Source: Leucobacter sp. Psy1 (GTDB lineage: Bacteria > Actinomycetota > Actinomycetes > Actinomycetales > Microbacteriaceae). From it: 64,000 nt of DNA. The DNA lies in the NCBI RefSeq assembly GCF_020096995.1, contig NZ_CP083692.1:372001-436000 (forward strand), in the 5' to 3' direction. Positions within the stretch are counted from its first letter, which is position 1. Each line of letters starts with the position of its first letter. Below the pieces are notes generated by a model. The model had not been told where the DNA came from and did no database searches. It worked only from the letters and a program-made list of their open reading frames with translations. The position numbers and the translations under genes are program-made. Below, one piece after another: positions 1 to 9,235 of the stretch.

Positions 1-1
1 C

Positions 2-1837
2 ATCAAGGGCTCCGCCGTGAACCCGGTTCTGCGCGAGGGCAACAGCGATCGACGTGCGCCCCAGGCCGTGAAGAACTACGCGCGCAAGCACCCCCACGTG
101 AACAAGCCCTTCGGTGAGGGCTCGAAGACGCGAGTGGCCACCATGGGGCACGACGACTTCTTCTCCAACGAGCAGTCCACGCTCATTCCCGAGGACGACG
201 TGCTGACCATCACGCACGTGGCAGCCGACGGCACCGAGACGGTGCTGAAGGCCGAGGTCAAGGTGCTCGCGGGTGAGGTCGTCGACGCGACGTTCCTGTC
301 CGCTGCGGCGCTCGACGCGTTCCTCGCGGAGACGATCGAGCAGGCCAAGGCCGACGACCTGCTCTACTCGCTGCACCTCAAGGCGACGATGATGAAGGTC
401 AGCGACCCCATCATCTTCGGTCACGCGGTGAAGACCTTCTTCTCCGACGTATTCGCGAAGCACGGCGACTCGCTCGCCGCCGCCGGGCTCACCCCCGACA
501 ACGGTCTCGGCTCGATCCTCTCGGGCCTCGACGCCGTCCCCGGTGGGCAGGTCATCGCCGACGAGATCGCTGCCGACCTCGAGCACGGCCCGCGCCTGTC
601 CTACGTGAACAGCGACAAGGGCATCACGAACCTGCACGTGCCCTCCGACGTCATCGTCGACGCTTCGATGCCGGCGCTCGTCCGCAACGGCGGCAAGATG
701 TGGGGTTACGACGGCGGCGAAGACGACACGCTCGCAGTGATCCCCGACTCGTCGTACGCGGGCGTCTACCAGGCGGTCATCGACGATGTGAAGGCGAACG
801 GTCCGCTCGACCCCGCCACCATCGGCACGGTGCCGAACGTCGGTCTCATGGCTCAGAAGGCCGAGGAGTACGGCAGCCACGACAAGACCTTCGAAATCGA
901 ATCGGCCGGCCGCGTACAGGTCACCAACCGGGCGGGCGACGTGCTGCTCGAGCACACGGTCGAGCCCGGCGACATCTGGCGCGCCACCCAGGCGAAGGAC
1001 ATCCCCATTCGTGACTGGGTGAAGCTCGCCGTGACGCGGGCCAGGGCAACCGGATCGCCCGCCGTGTTCTGGCTCGACGCCGAGCGTGCGCACGACGCGC
1101 AGCTCATCACCAAGGTCGAGCAGTACCTCGGTGATCACGACACCGAGGGTCTCACGATCAAGATCCTCGCGCCCGCCGAGGCGACGCGCTACTCGCTCGA
1201 GCGGATCCGCCGCGGCGAGGACACCATCTCGGTGACCGGCAACGTGCTGCGCGACTACCTCACTGACCTCTTCCCGATCCTCGAGGTGGGCACGAGCGCC
1301 AAGATGCTCTCCATCGTCCCGCTGCTCGCCGGTGGCGGCCTGTTCGAGACGGGTGCGGGCGGATCGGCTCCGAAGCACGTGCAGCAGCTCGTCGAGCAGA
1401 ACTACCTGCGCTGGGATTCGCTGGGCGAATTCTTCGCCCTCGCGGCATCGCTCGAGCACCTCGCTCAGTCGACCGGTAACGCGAAGGCTCAGGTGCTCGC
1501 AGACGCCCTCGATCGTGCAACGGGCACCTTCCTGGAGGAGGATCGCTCGCCGGGTCGCAAGCTCGGCTCGCTCGACAACCGCGGCAGCCACTTCTACCTC
1601 GCCCTATACTGGGCACAGGAACTCGCTCAGCAGACCGAGGATGCCGAACTCGCTGAAAAGTTCGCCTCGGTGGCCGAGCAGCTGACGTCGCGCGAGCAGA
1701 CCATCGTCGATGAACTCATCGCGGTGCAGGGCTCGCCCGCTGACATCGGAGGCTACTACCGCCCGAACCCCGAGCTCGTGACCGCCGTCATGCGGCCGTC
1801 GGCATCGCTCAACGAGGTGATCGACGCGCTCGTGTAA
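2..1837 (+). CDS. icd: NADP-dependent isocitrate dehydrogenase, monomeric type (5' end outside window)
   Basis: This gene converts isocitrate to 2-oxoglutarate and CO2 with NADPH formation in the TCA cycle, in the cytosol. The frame is open from base 2, so about 611 C-terminal residues are present. The family is about 740 residues long, so roughly 130 N-terminal residues lie left of the window. The first visible residues contain the family signature [15 protein letters not shown], which helps bind isocitrate. Further family stretches are [30 protein letters not shown] and [14 protein letters not shown]. The GTG at 17 is an internal valine codon, not a start. A strong intrinsic terminator follows the TAA by about 15 bp, so transcription ends here. 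Confidence 0.95.
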   Translation: MKGSAVNPVLREGNSDRRAPQAVKNYARKHPHVNKPFGEGSKTRVATMGHDDFFSNEQSTLIPEDDVLTITHVAADGTETVLKAEVKVLAGEVVDATFLSAAALDAFLAETIEQAKADDLLYSLHLKATMMKVSDPIIFGHAVKTFFSDVFAKHGDSLAAAGLTPDNGLGSILSGLDAVPGGQVIADEIAADLEHGPRLSYVNSDKGITNLHVPSDVIVDASMPALVRNGGKMWGYDGGEDDTLAVIPDSSYAGVYQAVIDDVKANGPLDPATIGTVPNVGLMAQKAEEYGSHDKTFEIESAGRVQVTNRAGDVLLEHTVEPGDIWRATQAKDIPIRDWVKLAVTRARATGSPAVFWLDAERAHDAQLITKVEQYLGDHDTEGLTIKILAPAEATRYSLERIRRGEDTISVTGNVLRDYLTDLFPILEVGTSAKMLSIVPLLAGGGLFETGAGGSAPKHVQQLVEQNYLRWDSLGEFFALAASLEHLAQSTGNAKAQVLADALDRATGTFLEEDRSPGRKLGSLDNRGSHFYLALYWAQELAQQTEDAELAEKFASVAEQLTSREQTIVDELIAVQGSPADIGGYYRPNPELVTAVMRPSASLNEVIDALV

Positions 1838-1851
1838 TCAGCAGCGTGACG

Positions 1852-1884
1852 AAAAAGGGGGTGGCTGCGGTCGCCCCCTTTTTT
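1852..1884 (+). terminator. Rho-independent terminator of icd
   Basis: A long hairpin starts with AAAAAGGGGG, has a TGCG loop at 1866-1869 and closes with CCCCC followed by six T. The A run opposite the T run makes it potentially bidirectional. It lies 15 bp after the icd stop codon. Confidence 0.9.
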
Positions 1885-2037
1885 GCATGCGCCCGCGTGG
1901 GCCCCGGCCACTCATCCCCGTCCACCCACGGCGGCACATCTTCCTCACGAAGGCACACGGAATGTGAGGGAAGGGAGATGTGCTTTCGCGAGGGCCATGT
2001 GTCGGCGCGACGGGCTGCCCCACACGCGCGGCACCGC

Positions 2038-2946
2038 TCAGCGCGTCGAGAACGTGACCGTCACGAAGCGGTTCGGGTCGTCTCCGCGCAGCGCCTCGAC
2101 GATGGGCGCTCGGAGGTCGTCCCACTCCTCGAGCGCCCGAGGTTCGGCGCCGCGGGGGACGCGGATGAAGATCTGCACTTCGCGACTCCGCCCCATCTTG
2201 GCGGTGTACACCTCGGCCGCGTCGAACCCGTTCTCCTCGACGAGCCGGTGTGCGTGCTCCTCGGCTTCCCGCTGGAGATCCTGCGGAGTCACCATGAGCA
2301 GGTCGGCGAGTGCGGAGCGCAGGATCCCGATCGGCACCGGGACCAGCACGATTGCGACGATGAGCAGTACCGTCGGGTCGACGTACGGCGCGAACCACTC
2401 GGCATCGGTGCCGTCGAGCACGGAGCCGATGGCGAACGCGATGAGGAGCGCGGCGGTGATGCCGCCGCTCATGATCCACCCTTTCACGTCCATCGCGATC
2501 AGGGCGGACCCGATGTGCCGGTTCGCGCGGTATTCCACGATGGTGAGCGTGATGGTGAGCGCGAGGATGATCACGGCGTAGATCATGGCCGGCCCGAATT
2601 CGACTTCGCGCCCGCCATCGAGGATCGATTGCACGCTCTGCACCGCCGCGTACCCGGCGATGCTCATCATGAGGACGGCGTTCACGGCGAGCAGGATGGG
2701 TTCGAGGTGCCAGAAGCCCCACCCGAAGCGGCGACGCGTCCGCTCGGAGAAGGTGTTCGACGCGGATCTCGCCACGAGTCCCGCGACCCAGATCGAGGCG
2801 AGGGACATCAGTGCGTCGACCCCGGAGAAGACGCCGTCGAAGAGGATCGCCGACGAACCGGCGATGAGGCCGAAGACGATGGCGACGACGGCGAAGATCA
2901 GAATGCCGACGAATGAGAGGCGGAGAACGTTCTGCTCGGTGCGCAC
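2038..2946 (-). CDS. Cation diffusion facilitator (CDF) family transporter, atypical metal site
   Basis: A 302-residue inner-membrane protein with about six hydrophobic segments in the first 210 residues and a soluble C-terminal domain of about 90 residues, the layout of CDF metal/proton antiporters. The TM2 region reads LFDGVFSGVDAL and the TM5 region reads AMDVKGWIMSG. Many CDF proteins have HxxxD pairs at these places. Here Phe stands where the TM2 His is expected, and only one Asp of the TM5 pair is visible, so substrate and even transport activity are uncertain. The soluble tail contains VQIFIRVPRG, like the metal-sensing domain of the family. The gene is read away from icd's terminator. 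No promoter was identified. Confidence 0.75.
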   Translation of the reverse strand: MRTEQNVLRLSFVGILIFAVVAIVFGLIAGSSAILFDGVFSGVDALMSLASIWVAGLVARSASNTFSERTRRRFGWGFWHLEPILLAVNAVLMMSIAGYAAVQSVQSILDGGREVEFGPAMIYAVIILALTITLTIVEYRANRHIGSALIAMDVKGWIMSGGITAALLIAFAIGSVLDGTDAEWFAPYVDPTVLLIVAIVLVPVPIGILRSALADLLMVTPQDLQREAEEHAHRLVEENGFDAAEVYTAKMGRSREVQIFIRVPRGAEPRALEEWDDLRAPIVEALRGDDPNRFVTVTFSTR

Positions 2947-3031
2947 GGGACTCCTGTGGGGCTCGGGTGCGGTGAGTGCGACGGTCGTCGCGTTGCTGCT
3001 CTCCAGCGTAGAGGACCGGTGGTCCCGTGTG

Positions 3032-3979
3032 TCACGTGAAACGCACGCCGGTCAGCTGCTCCGAGAGCTCCCACACACGAGCGGCATCGTCCGCGCTTCG
3101 GAGCGGCTTCCAGGGGCGCAGCTCGCCCGGGTGCCCGCCGACCCCGCCGATGCCCTGGGGGCCGAAGAAGCCGCCGTCGGCGGGAGATGTGGCCGCGAGG
3201 AGTGCGGGGAGGCCGGCACTCGCGACGGTTCCGAACAGGATGCCGCGTGCCGAGAGTGCGCGGATCATGCGGGCTCCGCCGGTGTCAGTGCTCCGTCCGA
3301 GTTCGGGCCGCGCCCGCAGCAGGTTTGTGGGTGCCACGCCGGGGTGCGAGATGTTGCTGGTGATGCCCCATCCTGCCCGGGCGCTCCGCCGGTTGAGTTC
3401 GAGACCGAAGAGTCCGCATGCGATCTTCGACTGGCGGTAGGCCGCCATCCCGTCGTAACGGTGCTCCCACTGCGGATCCTCCCAGTTGATGGTGCCCCGC
3501 TGCGCGGCGATGCTCGTCTGCGTGGTGACTCGCCCCCGCCCAGCCCGCAGGAGCGGCATGAGCTGCGCCGTCAGCGCGAAGTGCCCGAGATGGTTGGTGC
3601 CGAACTGCAGCTCGAACCCGTCGGCTGTGGTCTGACGTTCCGGCGGCGTCATGACACCGGCGTTGTTGATGAGCAGGCCGACCGGAACGCCCTCGACGAC
3701 GAGGTCAGCGGTGAATCTCGCAACCGAAGCGAGCGATGAAAGATCGAGACTGCGGAGCGAGACCCGGGCATCGGGGTGCAGGGATTGGAGGTGCGCGACG
3801 GCACGCGCGCCCTTCTCGGGGTTGCGGACCGGGAGGATCACCTCCGCGCCCGACCCGGCGAGTACGGACGCGATCTCGACGCCCATGCCATCGCTGGCAC
3901 CGGTGACGACGACGCGTCGGTCCCTGAATGCCGACGCGTCAATGGTGCTCGGATCGGTGGGGACGGGTCTCGGGTTCAT
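3032..3979 (-). CDS. SDR family NAD(P)-dependent oxidoreductase
   Basis: A 315-residue short-chain dehydrogenase/reductase. TGASDGMG (residues 26-33) is the cofactor-binding loop, LINNAG the structural motif, and YRQSK the catalytic Tyr/Lys. The start is placed at the ATG at 3979 because it is preceded by GAGGGAG at good spacing. The frame stays open upstream to 4168, but that stretch is Arg-rich, runs through the regulatory palindrome and overlaps the divergent regulator, so it is not believed. The protein resembles the light-dependent protochlorophyllide reductase-like/retinol dehydrogenase-like SDRs common in actinobacteria; its substrate is unknown. It is divergent from an MmyB-type regulator, which probably controls it. 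Confidence 0.9.
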   Translation of the reverse strand: MNPRPVPTDPSTIDASAFRDRRVVVTGASDGMGVEIASVLAGSGAEVILPVRNPEKGARAVAHLQSLHPDARVSLRSLDLSSLASVARFTADLVVEGVPVGLLINNAGVMTPPERQTTADGFELQFGTNHLGHFALTAQLMPLLRAGRGRVTTQTSIAAQRGTINWEDPQWEHRYDGMAAYRQSKIACGLFGLELNRRSARAGWGITSNISHPGVAPTNLLRARPELGRSTDTGGARMIRALSARGILFGTVASAGLPALLAATSPADGGFFGPQGIGGVGGHPGELRPWKPLRSADDAARVWELSEQLTGVRFT

Positions 3980-4090
3980 GGGGTCTCCCTCGGGGCGGGG
4001 CGGGGCGGGTGCGGGTGCTGCGCGGAGCGCTGTTGTGCGGCGCCGTGCGGTTGTCTGGCGTCGTGCTGTCAGTCTCGCGTGGACGGAGCG

Positions 4091-4123
4091 GGGTATCCAG
4101 GGATCGCCGATCCCCGGATACCC
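4091..4123. promoter_or_regulatory. 33-bp near-perfect palindrome, candidate operator
   Basis: The arms are GGGTATCC/GGATACCC (outer) and GGGATCG/CGATCCC (inner), with a single mismatched pair (A4099 against C4115) and one central base. It lies in the 170-bp gap between the divergent SDR and MmyB-type regulator genes, just upstream of a GAGAAT (-10-like) at 4138-4143. It therefore overlaps the expected -35 region of the regulator. Binding by the adjacent regulator is an inference. Confidence 0.7.
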
Positions 4124-4149
4124 ACACGACGGTGCGCGAGAATAGCGGC

Positions 4150-4989
4150 ATGATCGATCGTGCCGCACTCGCAGGTTTCCTCCGGAAGCGCCGCGATGCG
4201 CTGCAGCCGGAGGACGTCGGGCTCCCGCGGGGCCAGCGTCGCCGTACGCGCGGGCTCCGCCGTGAAGAGGTGGCGGCTCTCTGCCACATGTCGACGGACT
4301 ACTACACGCGGCTGGAGCGGGAGCGCGGGCCTCACCCGTCTGAGCAGATGATCGCTGCGATCGCCCAGGGGCTGCGGTTATCGCTCGCGGAGCGCGACCA
4401 CCTGTTCCGCCTGGCCGGGCACGAGCCCCCGGCTCGATCCGGAGGCGGAGACCACGTGAGTCCCGGCATGATGCGCATCTTCGATCGCCTCGGCGACACC
4501 CCGGCCGAGATCGTCACAGAGCTCGGGGAGAGTCTCAGGCAGACACCGCTCGGCGTCGCCCTCGTCGGTGATCTTTCGCGGTACGCAGGACCCGAGCGCA
4601 GCATCGGGTACCGGTGGTTCACGCTGCCGGGAGTGCGAGACATCCACCCCGCCGAGGATCACACGTTCCTCTCCCGCATGTACGCGTCGGGCTTGCGCCG
4701 CGTGCTGGCGCTCCGCGGTCCGCAGAGCCGCGCGGCGGGACTGGCGGATCGGCTGCTCCAGCGGAGCGAGGAGTTCCGCGCGCTCTGGGAACAGCACGAG
4801 GTCGGCATCGTGCCGCGCACGGGGAAGCGGTACCTGCACCCCGAGGTCGGGAAGTTGGAACTCGACTGCCAGATCCTGCACGATCCGGAGTCGTCGCACT
4901 CCCTCCTCGTCTACACCGCGGAACCCGGCAGCGAGAGCGCGGAGAAGCTGCAGCTGCTCTCGGTGATCAGCGCCCCAACGGTCGTGTGA
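4150..4989 (+). CDS. Helix-turn-helix (XRE) regulator with MmyB-like ligand-binding domain
   Basis: A 279-residue DNA-binding regulator. An N-terminal HTH (about residues 5-85: FLRKRRDAL, RRTRGLRREEVAALCHMSTDYYTRLERERG) precedes a ligand-binding domain of about 180 residues (FDRLGDTPAEIVTELGE... GKLELDCQILHDPESSHSLLVYTAEPGS) typical of the MmyB/MLTR_LBD family. In this family the C-terminal domain is thought to bind small hydrophobic ligands. The ATG at 4150 is six bases after GAGAAT with no Shine-Dalgarno, which suggests a leaderless transcript. It probably represses itself and the divergent SDR gene through the palindrome at 4091-4123. Confidence 0.9.
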   Translation: MIDRAALAGFLRKRRDALQPEDVGLPRGQRRRTRGLRREEVAALCHMSTDYYTRLERERGPHPSEQMIAAIAQGLRLSLAERDHLFRLAGHEPPARSGGGDHVSPGMMRIFDRLGDTPAEIVTELGESLRQTPLGVALVGDLSRYAGPERSIGYRWFTLPGVRDIHPAEDHTFLSRMYASGLRRVLALRGPQSRAAGLADRLLQRSEEFRALWEQHEVGIVPRTGKRYLHPEVGKLELDCQILHDPESSHSLLVYTAEPGSESAEKLQLLSVISAPTVV

Positions 4990-4993
4990 ACGG

Positions 4994-5737
4994 TTACTGC
5001 AGCACCTCGATGGCCTCGGCGGGGAGGATGCGACGCCCGGTGAAGAACGGCACCTCCTCCTTGACGTGCAGGCGCGCGTCGACGGCGCGGAGCGCGCGCA
5101 TCATGTCGACGAGCTCCGTGAGATCGTCCGCTTCCATCGGCAGGAGCCACTCGTAGTCGCCGAGCGCGAAGGCGGCGACGGTGTTCGCCACTACTCCGGT
5201 GTACTGAGCACCCTCGCGACCGTGCTCGGCGAGCATGCGGCCTCGCTCTGCCGGGTCGATGAGGTACCAGTCGGTCGACCGGACGAACGGGTAGACGGCG
5301 AGCCACTGCTTCGCTTCGATGCCGCGGACGAAACCGGGCACGTGCGAGCGGTTGAACTCGGCCTCGCGGTGCACTCCGACAGCGCTCCACGTGCGGATGA
5401 GCGGCTTCACGAGCGCGGTGCGGCGCAGCTGGCGGAGCGCCCACTGCAGGTCCTCAGCGGACGAGCCGTGGAGCCAGAACATGAGGTCGGCGTCGTGACG
5501 CATGCCGCTGACGTCGTAGATGCCGCGCATGACCACGCCCTCGTCGCCGATGAGGCGGACAACATCCTCAAGCTCTTCCACGATGCCGGGCACGTCGCGG
5601 CCGTCGAAGATCTCAGCGTGGCTCGAGCTGGTGCGGAAGACCGCGAACATGGTGAAGGCGTCAGCTGCGGCTTCGGGGGCTGCTGCAGCGTCGACGGAAG
5701 CGGATTCTGCGGCCTCGTGGCGGGCGTCACTACTCAT
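4994..5737 (-). CDS. chdC: Coproheme decarboxylase ChdC (HemQ)
   Basis: A 247-residue chlorite dismutase-family protein. In actinobacteria it performs the last step of the coproporphyrin-dependent heme pathway, decarboxylating coproheme to heme b with peroxide. After an Ala-rich N-terminus of about 27 residues come FTMFAVFRTS, LMFWLHGSSAEDLQWALR, YPFVRSTDWYLID and the conserved block RMLAEHGREGAQYTG, whose His is generally taken as the heme-iron ligand. The Tyr of YPFVRS matches the catalytic Tyr position. The other heme genes are not in the window. The gene converges with the regulator at 4150 with only 4 bp between. Confidence 0.92.
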   Translation of the reverse strand: MSSDARHEAAESASVDAAAAPEAAADAFTMFAVFRTSSSHAEIFDGRDVPGIVEELEDVVRLIGDEGVVMRGIYDVSGMRHDADLMFWLHGSSAEDLQWALRQLRRTALVKPLIRTWSAVGVHREAEFNRSHVPGFVRGIEAKQWLAVYPFVRSTDWYLIDPAERGRMLAEHGREGAQYTGVVANTVAAFALGDYEWLLPMEADDLTELVDMMRALRAVDARLHVKEEVPFFTGRRILPAEAIEVLQ

Positions 5738-5788
5738 ACGTCAATCGTCCTCTCATGCGCGCGGTAGCGCAAGTTCATGTGGCGGTGG

Positions 5789-7450
5789 TCAGGGTCGGCT
5801 AGCGAGTTCCCAGGGGGCCGGGGTCGGGAAGTACGTCTCGAGCCAGTCCCTGAGGTAGGCGATGTTCTCGGCGGTGGCGTCCGGGTTGTCGTTGATGCAG
5901 AAGGTTGCGGCCTTGCGCGACTTCAGCTGCGCGGCGAGACGCGGCATGAACTCGGGGTCGCTGAGGTCGAAGTAGTTGTAGAGAATGTCGCCGGGCATCG
6001 TCTGCTTGCGCACGTAACCGAAGTAGTGGTGCAGCCACCCGTTGATCTCGGTGTCGTCGGGGGAGCGGAGCTGATGCGACCACGTCGAGGTGAAGACCTC
6101 GGGGAACTCGTTCTCGAGTTCAAGCAGTAGATGACGGAGCTGCGGGATCGGCGTGTGGTAGAAGATCCGCGTCGCCGTGACTCCGTATTCGCGCTCGAGG
6201 AGGTCGACCGCGTTGCGGCGAGCGGACTCATGGGTGAGATCGAATTCGGATGCGACCGGCAGCGTCGACTTGGAGAGGAAGAACCGGGCGACGCCGTTCG
6301 GCTCGAAGAACTGGTTCGCCGGGATGTCGTGCCCGATGAAGACGTCGTCGTTGAAGATCAGGTAGCGGTCGGAGAGGCCATCGATGTGGTGCAGACGGCC
6401 GGCGATCGCGTGCGAGTTGTATGTGGGAAGTGCGCCGGCGTCGCCGAACAGCTCCCGATGATCCACCATGCGGATCCGCGGATGGGACGTGTCGAGCCAG
6501 CTCGGCGTCTGCCCGTCGGTCACGAGGATGATGTTGCGCACCCAGTCGCAGTGCTGGAACACCGAACGCATCGAGTACTTGAGTTCACCGTTGTCGCGGA
6601 AGCGTGAGGGATCGATGCTGTCTGCAGGTGCGACGCCGGTGAGCTCCTCGATCACGCGGTCGCGCCTGGCGCTCCACTCGGCGTCCGCTCCGTCGACCCA
6701 CAGGAAGACGACGTCGACGGGTTCCCGCGTCTCGAAGACCGTCGGGCGGTCGAGCGGCGCGAAAGTCGGCACCTCCACGCCGTGGAGTTCTGTGGTCGCC
6801 GGGGTCATCGCCGACGGGTCGATGGATGCCGTGCGGGTGTTCTTCGCCGCGGTTTCGAGGGAGCCGTCCTCGGCGCGGCCCCAGCGTTCGACGACGGTCG
6901 CCTCCGCGCGTCCCATGCGGCGCACATGGTCGGGGTCGATGAAGAACTCGAAGAGTTCGATGGTGCTCTGCTCCTGGAGCGCTCGGCGTGCCGCTGACGA
7001 GTCTGCCCGCACGACGGAGCGCCGCTTCTTGCCCGAGGGGTTTACGGTCTCGATGCCGAGGTGCAGGGTGCCGTCATCACCCGAGGCCTCCGTGCCCACG
7101 GCGTCGGCGAAGCGCTGCCAGTGCTCCTGTTCGACGGCGATGGTGGCGTCGGTTCGGGTGGCGTTGGGTACGGCGAAGAAGGGGACGTCGTGCTCGCGCA
7201 AGAGAGCGACGGTGTTCGCGAAGTTGCGCCGCCTGGCGTCGTGCTGGGTGATGCCGGGGGCGCGCCTCGCGAGCCAGACCCGCTCGTAGGCGTAGACGAT
7301 CCCAAGATCGGCGTCGCCGGCGACGGTCGATCGGAACCGCGCACTCAGGGCGCGCCGCCGCAACCGCTCGGCAGGATCCTTCACCACGGTGAAGGGGCCG
7401 CGCCGCAGCACGCTGAGGAGCAGGCTGCGCGAGGGGGTGTTCACGGGCAT
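5789..7450 (-). CDS. Stealth-family sugar-phosphate transferase
   Basis: A 553-residue cytosolic or membrane-associated enzyme of the Stealth family, which transfers sugar-1-phosphate units from nucleotide sugars to build phosphodiester-linked capsules. The conserved regions appear in order: CR1 VDVVFLWVDGADAEW (about residue 245), CR2 RFRDNGELKYSMRSV and NIILVTDGQ (about 283-310), CR3 YNSHAIAGRLHHI and YLIFNDDVFIGH (about 343-370), and CR4 around STWSHQLRSPDDTEINGWLH (about 457). The first 240 residues are a variable region. The ATG at 7450 has GAAGGA 10 bp upstream; an in-frame ATG at 7501 is possible but less well placed. It is divergent from a CDP-glycerol-type phosphotransferase and starts the surface-polymer locus. 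Confidence 0.88.
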   Translation of the reverse strand: MPVNTPSRSLLLSVLRRGPFTVVKDPAERLRRRALSARFRSTVAGDADLGIVYAYERVWLARRAPGITQHDARRRNFANTVALLREHDVPFFAVPNATRTDATIAVEQEHWQRFADAVGTEASGDDGTLHLGIETVNPSGKKRRSVVRADSSAARRALQEQSTIELFEFFIDPDHVRRMGRAEATVVERWGRAEDGSLETAAKNTRTASIDPSAMTPATTELHGVEVPTFAPLDRPTVFETREPVDVVFLWVDGADAEWSARRDRVIEELTGVAPADSIDPSRFRDNGELKYSMRSVFQHCDWVRNIILVTDGQTPSWLDTSHPRIRMVDHRELFGDAGALPTYNSHAIAGRLHHIDGLSDRYLIFNDDVFIGHDIPANQFFEPNGVARFFLSKSTLPVASEFDLTHESARRNAVDLLEREYGVTATRIFYHTPIPQLRHLLLELENEFPEVFTSTWSHQLRSPDDTEINGWLHHYFGYVRKQTMPGDILYNYFDLSDPEFMPRLAAQLKSRKAATFCINDNPDATAENIAYLRDWLETYFPTPAPWELASRP

Positions 7451-7561
7451 CGGTTCGGCGTCCTTCGGTCGAGTCTCACAGCTGGCCTTGCATTCCAGCA
7501 TCTCACGCCGAGCTCCCCTGAACCTCAAGGGCAGCCGACTAGAGTAGTGGGCAGGGAACCC

Positions 7562-7582
7562 GGGTCGCGGAGTGCGCGACCC
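7562..7582. promoter_or_regulatory. 8-bp inverted repeat in the probable 5' leader of the 7615 gene
   Basis: GGGTCGCG (7562-7569) and CGCGACCC (7575-7582) flank a 5-base loop. The hairpin lies downstream of a TAGAGT (-10-like, 7540-7545) and 32 bases before the ATG at 7615, so it would be in the transcript leader. Its role is unknown. Confidence 0.5.
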
Positions 7583-7614
7583 CGTCCGAGAACCGACATC
7601 GGAAGCGGGTGCGT

Positions 7615-9228
7615 ATGACTCTTCGGCACCGCGCGCTGTGGGCGCGGCTGATCGGGGACCGCCTGTGGGTGCTGCTGTACGCCTACGACCACCGTAAGCG
7701 GTCCGGCCGGCCCGCGAAGATCACGGTGGCTGTCGGCGATTCGGGCCGTCCGCAGCGGATCGACGTTCCCGTCGCCTCGCGCCAGCCGAAGTCTCCGCTG
7801 GCGCTGCTCCGCTGCTTCCATCTCCTGCGGCTGCCTTTGCCCGAGGGCAACGAGGGTGAAGTCAATCACCGCGTGCGATTCACTATCGAGCAGGAGAGCG
7901 GTCGGAAGCGCCTCGGTGTCAGGTATCCGCGACGGCGCCCCGAGCAGCACCCCCGACTCAACTACGCACCGGTGTCCCCGCGGTTCCGCGGCGGCTCTGC
8001 GGAGCACCTGCGTCGCACGGCGAAGGACCTGCTGGTGTTCGTGCGCAGGCCGATGGTGCCGCGGGAGCGCACGCTCCGCTTCCGGTTGCGCGAGTCCTGG
8101 CTCGTCTCGGCGCTGCTCTTCCTCGCGACCGCCGTAGCGCGAGGCACCAGCCGGCGCCGGGTGACCGTGTTCTACGAGAAGTTCGCCGCCCACGCCGACG
8201 AGGGCGCCTTCGAGCTGTTCACCGAGTTCCAGCGGCACGCGCCCGACACCTACTTCGTCATCGATGCGTCGAGCCCCGACTACGCCCGGACGGCACGTCA
8301 CCCCCGCACGCTGCGGAAGTACAGCTGGCGATACTACTGGGCGATCTACCGTGCCGATACCTATGTCGGCACCGAGATCCCGACCCATCTCAGTCTCCTC
8401 CGGTCGAACAATGGCTGGTTGCGGCGGCGGATCTACACCACCCCGTACGTCTTCCTGCAGCACGGCATCATCTACCTCAAGAACCTGTCGCGGTCGCCCT
8501 TCGCCCGCGGACGCGAGGGGGAAGCGGCGTACATCGTGGCGAGCAGCGCGAAGGAGCGCGACGTGATCGTTCGGGATCTCGGGCTGACGCCCGACCAGGT
8601 CCTCATCACGGGGCTCGGACAGTTCGGGCTGCTGCAACCAGGAACCATCGGCCCCGGGACTGCTGACGTGGTCACGATCATGCCCACGTGGCGAGCCGAG
8701 GACGAGGCGGTCGAGGACTTCTCGGAGACGACCTATGCGCGGGTGATGACCGAGGCCGTCGACGCGATCCGAAGCGTCTCGCGAGACGCCCGGATCCGAC
8801 TCGTGCCGCACCCGAAGGTCGCCGAGCAACTCGCTTCGACCTCGCTGGCCGCGGACCTGTGGGCCGGCTCGGTCGCGGACGCTCTGCACGACACCAAGCT
8901 GCTCATCACCGACTATTCGTCGATCGCCTACAACGCGTTCTACCGCGGGGCCGCCGTGTTGTTCTTCCAGCCTGACCTGTCGGCATACGAAGCGAGGACG
9001 GGACCGCTGATCCCGGCGCCGGAGGAGTACGTCGGGTACCGCACGTTCGATGCCACGGGCCTGCGGGCCATCGCTGCGACGGGACTCTCGCGGGATGGAG
9101 TGATCGACCTCGCCGCCTTCCGCACGGCCGAGCACGAGCGCCAGTACGCGCTCATCAACGAGTTCGACGACGGTCGCAACCTGGACCGGATCCAGGCCGA
9201 GCTCCGCCGGGTGCTGCTTGACGAGTGA
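7615..9228 (+). CDS. CDP-glycerol/CDP-ribitol glycerophosphotransferase family (TagF/TarL-like)
   Basis: A 537-residue GT-B type phosphotransferase predicted to move glycerol-phosphate or ribitol-phosphate from its CDP donor to a teichoic-acid-like chain at the inner membrane face. The catalytic half spans about residues 180-537: YEKFAAHADEGAFELF, VFLQHGIIYLKN (about 278), VVTIMPTWRAED, RLVPHPKVAEQ and ITDYSSIAYNAFYRG (DYSS near 432). The HG and DYSS motifs are the family hallmarks. The start chosen is ATG 7615, nine bases after GGAAG; the GTG at 7609 would be only three bases from it. A weak membrane protein gene follows immediately. Confidence 0.88.
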   Translation: MTLRHRALWARLIGDRLWVLLYAYDHRKRSGRPAKITVAVGDSGRPQRIDVPVASRQPKSPLALLRCFHLLRLPLPEGNEGEVNHRVRFTIEQESGRKRLGVRYPRRRPEQHPRLNYAPVSPRFRGGSAEHLRRTAKDLLVFVRRPMVPRERTLRFRLRESWLVSALLFLATAVARGTSRRRVTVFYEKFAAHADEGAFELFTEFQRHAPDTYFVIDASSPDYARTARHPRTLRKYSWRYYWAIYRADTYVGTEIPTHLSLLRSNNGWLRRRIYTTPYVFLQHGIIYLKNLSRSPFARGREGEAAYIVASSAKERDVIVRDLGLTPDQVLITGLGQFGLLQPGTIGPGTADVVTIMPTWRAEDEAVEDFSETTYARVMTEAVDAIRSVSRDARIRLVPHPKVAEQLASTSLAADLWAGSVADALHDTKLLITDYSSIAYNAFYRGAAVLFFQPDLSAYEARTGPLIPAPEEYVGYRTFDATGLRAIAATGLSRDGVIDLAAFRTAEHERQYALINEFDDGRNLDRIQAELRRVLLDE

Positions 9229-9235
9229 TGGCGTG

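Noticed and set aside
17-19. GTG at 17 as the icd start
   Set aside because: The frame is open to the window edge and the residues before it continue the conserved family motif, so the gene is cut by the edge.
3980-4168. Upstream in-frame extension of the SDR gene
   Set aside because: It is Arg-rich, covers the 33-bp palindrome and the start of the divergent regulator, and a good ribosome site precedes ATG 3979.
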